In this document: one piece after another, positions 57,973 to 64,000 of the stretch
Layout of the letters: each line of letters starts with the position of its first letter
Position numbering within the stretch: the stretch's first letter is position 1
Assembly: GCF_029873635.1 (NCBI RefSeq)
Contig: NC_080419.1
Span: 71,795,097-71,859,096, forward strand
DNA: 64,000 bases
From: Malania oleifera
Taxonomy: Eukaryota; Streptophyta; Magnoliopsida; Santalales; Ximeniaceae
Direction of reading: 5' to 3'
Notes under the pieces: model-generated
Seen by the model: only the letters and a program-made list of their open reading frames with translations
What the model was told of the DNA's origin: nothing
Database searches by the model: none
Position numbers and translations under genes: made by a program

Positions 57973-59355
57973 ACCGCATATGAGGATACCCAACCCAAGG
58001 ACCAGAGATCCTATAATTAGGTTCAATGGGAAGAACGAATCATATGGTGGTCGTAAGAAATGCACTATTATTTTGACTCATTCTTATGGTATAAGTGCAT
58101 TTATCCTATAACAAAGGAGGTTGAGTTTTTAAGACTCCTAATGATAATATGTATCTCTTATGAGTAAGGTGCTAGAGTTACAGGAGTATCCTTGACAAAT
58201 TTCATCTATGTGAGCACGAGAGTGGGGCCGTTCTTTATAAAAATTTGGCTTATTCTTAAATATATTCATGAAACCGGGATTAGCATAAGGCTGAAACGTG
58301 CTGACTATTAAAGCTCATGTCAACACTTGAATGATAATGTGTGAGTAGTAATACTTTATTTTCTTTAAGCAGTCATAGTTCAAGTCTAAGATCACTACTG
58401 ACTCTAAAGTAAAGATTATTGTTCACTAATTGAAGGTTTAATGCGGAGCATATCTTCATTATGCATAATTATTCATCTTTGATTATTAAACTCTCTACAA
58501 TGCATGGTACATACATAATATTAAAATGAGGGGGGGGGGGGAATTGTTAGTGTATTTTAATATAATTATTTTATTAATCATATTGTTAGTGTATTTTAAT
58601 ATTATTATTTTATTTATTATTTTGAAAAATAGCATGTACCTTGGATTGGGTTATGTATCCATATCTAATTAGGTCATTCATTCATGTATTTCATAAATAT
58701 ATAAGATTAATTATATGAATGTACCTTAAATCTAGATGTGTAATCTATTTAATATAGATACATTTTATTTATTAAGTACATGGAGAATGAAGAGTCATTT
58801 TGTGTCTACAAATAGACCATTGAGGTACTAGCACAACATACCAATCTCTTCTATTCATTCTCATCATATCATCATTCTTTTGAGTCTAGAGAGTTTGACA
58901 AGCAAAGAAAGATGTGTGTGTGTGTGTGTGTGCGCGTGTGTGTGGGTTTTTTTTTTTTTTTTTTGTGGAACTTTGGACTCCTCCGTTTTTGCAAAATTGG
59001 AGAGCGTGATATGATTCAAATCGGGCCGTTGTATCTTGGGGGAGACAAGTCTTGAGGATTTTTGTTGCACCAATTTGTGGGCTAAGGCAAATAACCGTAG
59101 AGGGCTTGAGTCCCCTTAAAGATAGTAAGATATTCATGGCTCGGTTTGTTTATGAATCGTGTTTATATTTGTACTTTTTTTTTTTTGGTTTAAGTTCAAT
59201 GTTTTTTATTTTATTTTATTAAATTTCCTAACACATGATGAGATAGATTTGTCTTAATAATTATTTTGACTTCTTAGATTATAAATAAAAATTGCAAAAA
59301 AATAAATAAAATGAAAATAAAAACCATCTTTGTATTGGTTTTGATAATAATATTT

Positions 59356-60601
59356 AGGATAAAATTCAGTAGCGCCCTCTGACTTTTTCGAATATGACAC
59401 TGCACCCCTTGAGGTTTTGAGACTATCGAAAAATCTTCAAGGTTTAAATATATTAACAAATGAACCTTCTGCTAGTTGAATGTCAGTCAATTGTTAAATA
59501 TATATATGAAAATATAAAAATTTTACCCTTAATAAAATTATATTTTAAAATGACATCAATATAATAAATTATATTGTTAGATATATGTGAAAGGATAAAA
59601 ATTTACCCTTACTAAAACAATATTTTAAAATGGCATTAATTTAATAAATTATATTGAGAAAATTGATCAATATAATGTCTTGAAAACTAAATAAATGAAT
59701 TGAAGATCTAACCAATTCTTGAATTGAATGGTCTACCAGTCCAATCACTTTAGATAAATCAATTGCATGACAAAAAAAATTTATTATATATATATTTTTA
59801 AAATTACTAATAAATCATAAAAAAGACCTAATAATTATAATTTTATAAATAGTTTGTTAGATATAATTTTCATAAAAAATAATAACTAAACATATCATAA
59901 AACAAGTAAAACATAATTCAATATCTCTAAATTCAAGTAACCTATCAAACACAGAACTAAAAAAAAAAAACTTAAATTTTAAAATTCATACTTTAAAAAT
60001 TAAAATTGTAAGTTTGAATGTCAGTTCTTCTATTGTAAAAAATAAATGCTAAATGATAAAAAAAACTCAAACTTATGTTAATTGATTGATCTTTTGAGTC
60101 AATTCGCTAATTTCTCTTTTATGATTTTATCCAAGTTGCTATCTTATTAAATATGAGATTTAACTAAATCTAGAAAAACAAGTCACAATTTGACTAACCA
60201 GCTCATCAAGCCAAATTTTAAAATATATATATTTTTAAAGAAATATTTAATCATTTAATTTACATGAAAATTGTATGTAATAAACATTTTGGAACAATAT
60301 AATTATCTAAGTATTTTTTTTAATTATTGGTATTCTTAATTTATTTTTATATATTTTATAAATTTTAAATAATAACTTAATTATGTTGTCTGCTTATGTC
60401 AATTGGTTGATCCAAACTAGTCAGGCTAGTAGACAAAAAATCATTTTTCACATATACTTAATGGTTGACTAATGTCAACTAGTGAAAAGTCTATTATCAA
60501 TAAATTTAAATCTCACGATGGTTTTCAATAGTTTTCAAAAACTTCAAGAGTATGGAGTATCATATTCAGAAAACTCAAGGGGTGATACTAGATTTTACCC
60601 T
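59356..60601. mobile_element. Long-TIR non-autonomous DNA element (MULE-like)
   Basis: The left end AGGATAAAATTCAGTAGCGC ... ACACTGCACCCCTTGAGGTT (59356-59440) is the inverted counterpart of the right end (60517-60601), whose reverse reads AGGGTAAAATCTAGTATCAC ... CACCCCTTGAG. TIRs of about 85 bp flanked by AATATTT/AACATTT (59349-59355, 60602-60608) suggest a MULE-type insertion. There is no coding capacity. The interior is AT-rich and includes an imperfect duplication (AAAAATTTTACCCTTA near 59516 and again near 59597). Confidence 0.55.
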
Positions 60602-62219
60602 AACATTTATGTTTATGAATTTAAATTAGTCATGCCGCAAGATGCATGTTTTGAGAAGATATACACTTGTTTAAATAAAAATATCAAAGGATTGTTTAGT
60701 TGTAAAAAATCTTTTTTATTTTAAATTTTTATAAAAATTATAAAATTTAACTTTTTTTGCAAGGTTCGTATTAAGAAGGTAAAAAAAATAACTATTTTGT
60801 TTAGATTGTAAAAAAAAAAATTAAATTTTTTATTCTTAAATTTCAAAATTATTACAAAAAAGTATAAATTTTTTATTTTCAATTTTTCAAAAAGTATATA
60901 AGGTAATATTTGGGATAATGAATTTTGGAGTTTGAATTTAGATTTATGTGCATTTAGAAGAAACTCTCTACATAATCCAAACAATTAAAGTTCAAGATCC
61001 AAACTCCATGCTCCCATGTAAAGTAAAACTTAGAAATAAAAAAATATATCTTCCAATTTTTTCATATAAATTTTAAAAATTATAAAATAATGTGGCAATT
61101 TTATAACTATTTGAAATTTTAAAAATAAAAAATAAACTATTTGCACAAGTAAATAGGGTCAAAATTATTATTTTTTTCATTTATTTCATACAAATGTAAA
61201 AGAAATTTAAAAATTATTTAACTTTTTATAATTTTTTTAATAAAATAAATAAATAATATTCTTCCCAATTAAATTGACCCTAAATATTTTCTATCAAACT
61301 ATTTCTCCAAACCCTTTTATAATTTAGATGTCAAAAAAAGAGTACATCCACTAATTTATGTTTTTATAAGAGATGGTAAACAAAGAAAACAAAGTGTAAA
61401 TCAATATTTTATTAAGACAAAAAAGATTAATGCATTTTTGAAATGTTTGTAGAGATAAAACAAAAAAAAAAGGTGAAACCTATCATTAAAATATTAAGAC
61501 AAAAAAATATGATTTTTAAAATAGTGGTTAAAAAAAATTTACATAATTTTAACACGGAGATCATGTGTTATTTAATATTGGGGTTGTGGTTGGTGTTGTT
61601 ATTATTAATATTAGAGATGCAGTAAGTAACCAAAATCTAAAATTCAACTTTGCCTTTTGGACTTAAATATTTGAAAGGAAGATGAAATGTTTAAGAATGT
61701 AGACAGCTATTGTCCCTGAGCTTAACCTACATCCAAAAGTAAATACCTGTAGTTGGTCATGTGACAAGATGCACATGTGAAGAATGTGTATACTTTTTTT
61801 TTGGAAAAAAAATATAATAATATTTGCTATGAATCCATTTTTCCACATCTTTCTATAACTCATATGTCAATTACCAAAAAAAAAAAAAGCACTAATTTCT
61901 GTTTTTACTTTTTATATGAGATGGTAAACCAACAAATAAAAAGTGAAGCAAGGAACATCAATGTTTGTAGAGACAAAAGAGTGAAAGGACATTTTATTAA
62001 AACGTCCAAAAAAGATATCACAGATTTGTGCCATTTTAACAGAAGTACACCTCAATACAATACAACACAATACAATACACTTAAAAGAAAATATGGTCGT
62101 AAGAAAGAAGCACAATCAGTCATCAACCCTGGATCTTGGGTTGGCAAATACGTCAACACTGAAGCAGAAGGTGATGAAGAGAGTGCTGAAAACAAGTCTC
62201 TGGTGCTCCATACTGGTGT
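60602..62219. other. AT-rich intergenic region and PFK 3' flank
   Basis: No gene is seen. 61310-61560 and 61835-62050 are diverged direct repeats (AGAGATGGTAAAC, ATGTTTGTAGAGA, TTTTATTAA in the same order). Short ATACAATACAACACAATAC repeats lie at 62050-62080. A minus-strand AATAAA (TTTATT, 61993-61998) is a candidate poly-A signal for the PFK gene. Confidence 0.5.
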
Positions 62220-63930
62220 CTACTTTTCCAAATGCTCCTCTTTGCAATTCTCCCCATCCAACAACCCTGTTGGAGGCCCTGCCTCTTTCCTGGCTTCATT
62301 GGCATCGTTGGGGCTTAAGAAGCTTGGCTGGTTGGTTGAAGAAAGGAGCCTTGCCCACATTCTGTCAGTTATAACTACCTTGTTCTGCCTCTCAGTGATC
62401 CGCTGCACGTAAAACATTCAAGCACTCAATCGAGGCATTTGAAGCAAAATCGCTGTACAGATTTTTTTTGTTGGGGGGGCAGGGGGGGGTGGGGTGCCAA
62501 TAAGTTAAAACTGTTTAGCGTTCAAATAATCAAACTGCAAATAAGCAAACTTTGTAGCTTATCATTTTTTTTTTTTTTTTTCTTTTTTGGTGGGGGTGGC
62601 GAGGGGAGGGTCGACAAGGGGTGGAGGGTGACCCCTGAGGTGAAGCCCTCTTAACTAATTGGAGTAAACAAATGGGATAAATGGGTAATGACATCCAGTT
62701 TTGAGTTGGTTTCCCAATCAGGGCATGTTGGAAAAAATCTTTGACCAGTTAACCATTAACATCTACTATTTCTGTCAATGAATACCAGATTTAACGAGTC
62801 CAAAGATACATACGTTGAAAGGAATGTAGGTGTGTCTGCCATTAACAAGCCCAACTGTGAAGCCTGTATACCCTGCCATTGCCCCATGAACAGCACTTTG
62901 AGCAAGCAGCGTGCAGCACACGTTATCAGATGCATTGCTCGGAATAGCACGGATCATGTATGTAGGATCTGCCAGAAAATATGATTTAGTTGGAGTATTT
63001 GTGCCCTATTCCACATTTTATCCACATAAGCAGAAAAAACTAATGAAGAATCAAGGCAAAGAGATTACTGACCTATATATTTAAGATTGATGACCATCTT
63101 TTTTTGTTTTGTAAAATAATCCTATAACAGAAGAAAAAAGAACGGTAAGATATCACAGAAGAAATTTATATTCTTCTTATATTTATGAGCCCACATATAG
63201 CATAGATTCATCTGTTGCTAATCATCCATTGTGGATGGAAAATAATTGATGCGTCTCAAAATAGAGGAATTGAAGCAGACACCTCAAAGGTTGATTTTCA
63301 CTGCTCATAATGGAAATCGATAAAACTGGAACCAGATCACCATGCTGTGTTCCTATTTGGATTGCCTCTCCCATGAAAGGGACTTAAACCAAAAGTGGAA
63401 AGGAATGTACTATTCTAATGTTTAAAAATAATAATAAAAATAAAACAGAAAACAAATTTTTAAAAAAAAAAGAGGTTTTAGTTTAATGAGTTCACTCTTT
63501 TACATAAATCAAGGTTGTACTTTCCCAAGAAAAGAGAAATTGAATTCCACAAGAACATAAATTCACATATGTGGACATACATTCAGGAGATGCAAACAAA
63601 CTATGAAATATCAATTTAAAACCGAAGACCCTTAATTTAAGAAAATTATTCTAGATCAAGACTCATAACCAACCTTGATTTTCTGAGATATCCACAGCCC
63701 AACATCTTGGAGTAGCTTGTTTCCTGAAGCATCCTGCTGGCTTACGCTCTCTGAAATAAGTTCCTGTCCTGCTCCTTCAGCAATCACAATAACCATGTGT
63801 CCATTTTCTTTAAGCCTTTTCTCTATAAATTCAAAAAGTCCACCTTTCCCGTCAAGAAAGAAAGGTGACTCTGGAATTAAACAGCAGTCCACATCCCGAC
63901 TGGCAAGAGTAGCATACATTGCAATGAACC
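62220..63930 (-). CDS. PFK: ATP-dependent 6-phosphofructokinase, C-terminal exons (5' end outside window)
   Basis: Minus-strand exons in reading order: 63930-63674, 63121-63073, 62968-62814, 62402-62220 (stop TAG 62222-62220). They total 644 nt, 213 codons plus stop, with consistent phases and GT-AG introns. The enzyme phosphorylates fructose 6-phosphate with ATP, the committing step of glycolysis. Visible motifs are [20 protein letters not shown] with ESPF (substrate-binding IPE), [12 protein letters not shown], the small exon [61 protein letters not shown] joined to [20 protein letters not shown] and [11 protein letters not shown]. It fits the plant PFK3/PFK7-like cytosolic group. The N-terminal ATP-binding half and MGR motif lie beyond 64000. 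Confidence 0.92.
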
Positions 63931-64000
63931 CTGCACCAGGATATCCAATTAGATTATAGGAAATCAGGAAGATGCTAAGGAACTGTAATTAGGACCGCCA

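Larger units (their letters stand above)
55051..59233 (+). mobile_element. Deleted Ty1/Copia element with nested hAT in its 5' LTR
   Basis: The 3' LTR at 58545-59233 (TGTTAGTGTATT ... TTCCTAACA) is preceded by a polypurine run (GAGGGGGGGGGGGG). The 5' LTR runs from about 55051 (damaged start) to 56412, with an 884-bp hAT inserted in it. The LTRs share GTACCTTGGATTGG, CATGGAGAATGAAGAGTCAT and the TTCTTTTGAGTCT stretch. The interior keeps a gag piece (56433-56889) and RT/RNase H pieces (57008-57972). Protease, integrase and most of RT are missing. Immediate target duplications could not be matched. Confidence 0.75.

Noticed and set aside
61777-62412. 211-codon plus-strand open frame
   Set aside because: Its second half is the antisense of the last PFK exon (62220-62402); the first half is low-complexity AT-rich DNA.

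Overview
The window is nuclear DNA of a flowering plant, probably a woody eudicot (species not identifiable from the sequence). The evidence is GT-AG introns in plant-type genes, host proteins that match angiosperm families residue for residue, and a dense layering of plant Ty1/Copia, hAT, MULE, LINE and SINE copies. Three host genes are supported, two of them cut off or incomplete at their 5' ends. There is no bacterial content, CRISPR array or recognisable tRNA/rRNA gene.

Layout. 1-1450: Copia debris on the minus strand, cut by the window edge. 6227-23465 (+): the last 12 exons (691 codons) of a large membrane protein of the plant glycine-rich/DUF8003 family. One of its introns (8156-20756, 12.6 kb) holds a Mutator-like element (8420-19035) whose left terminal inverted repeat was itself split by an autonomous-type hAT element (8435-13886), followed by a LINE endonuclease fragment. 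25875-44960: about 19 kb of nested LTR retrotransposons. These are two solo LTRs (25884-27901, 28851-30725), a degraded minus-strand gag-only element, a complete plus-strand element with intact target-site duplications but no pol (35211-42407), a second degraded Copia gag, and a short-LTR element (43096-44806) that carries a GC3-rich, host-like coding fragment and a SINE. 46081-53764 (+): a complete nine-exon alpha-type Aurora kinase gene (293 aa) with an antisense Copia element in intron 7. 55051-59233 (+): a deleted Copia element with a non-autonomous hAT in its 5' LTR. 59356-60601: a long-TIR DNA element. 62220-63930 (-): the last four exons of an ATP-dependent phosphofructokinase.

The host genes have unrelated roles (membrane protein, mitotic kinase, glycolysis). 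Most of the window's information is in its transposon stratigraphy, where target-site duplications give a relative order of insertion. Unusual points are a 75-bp perfect palindrome, a triplicated zinc-knuckle coding segment, a tandemly duplicated splice donor, stop-free introns of 3n length, and arrays of palindromic motifs in LTRs.
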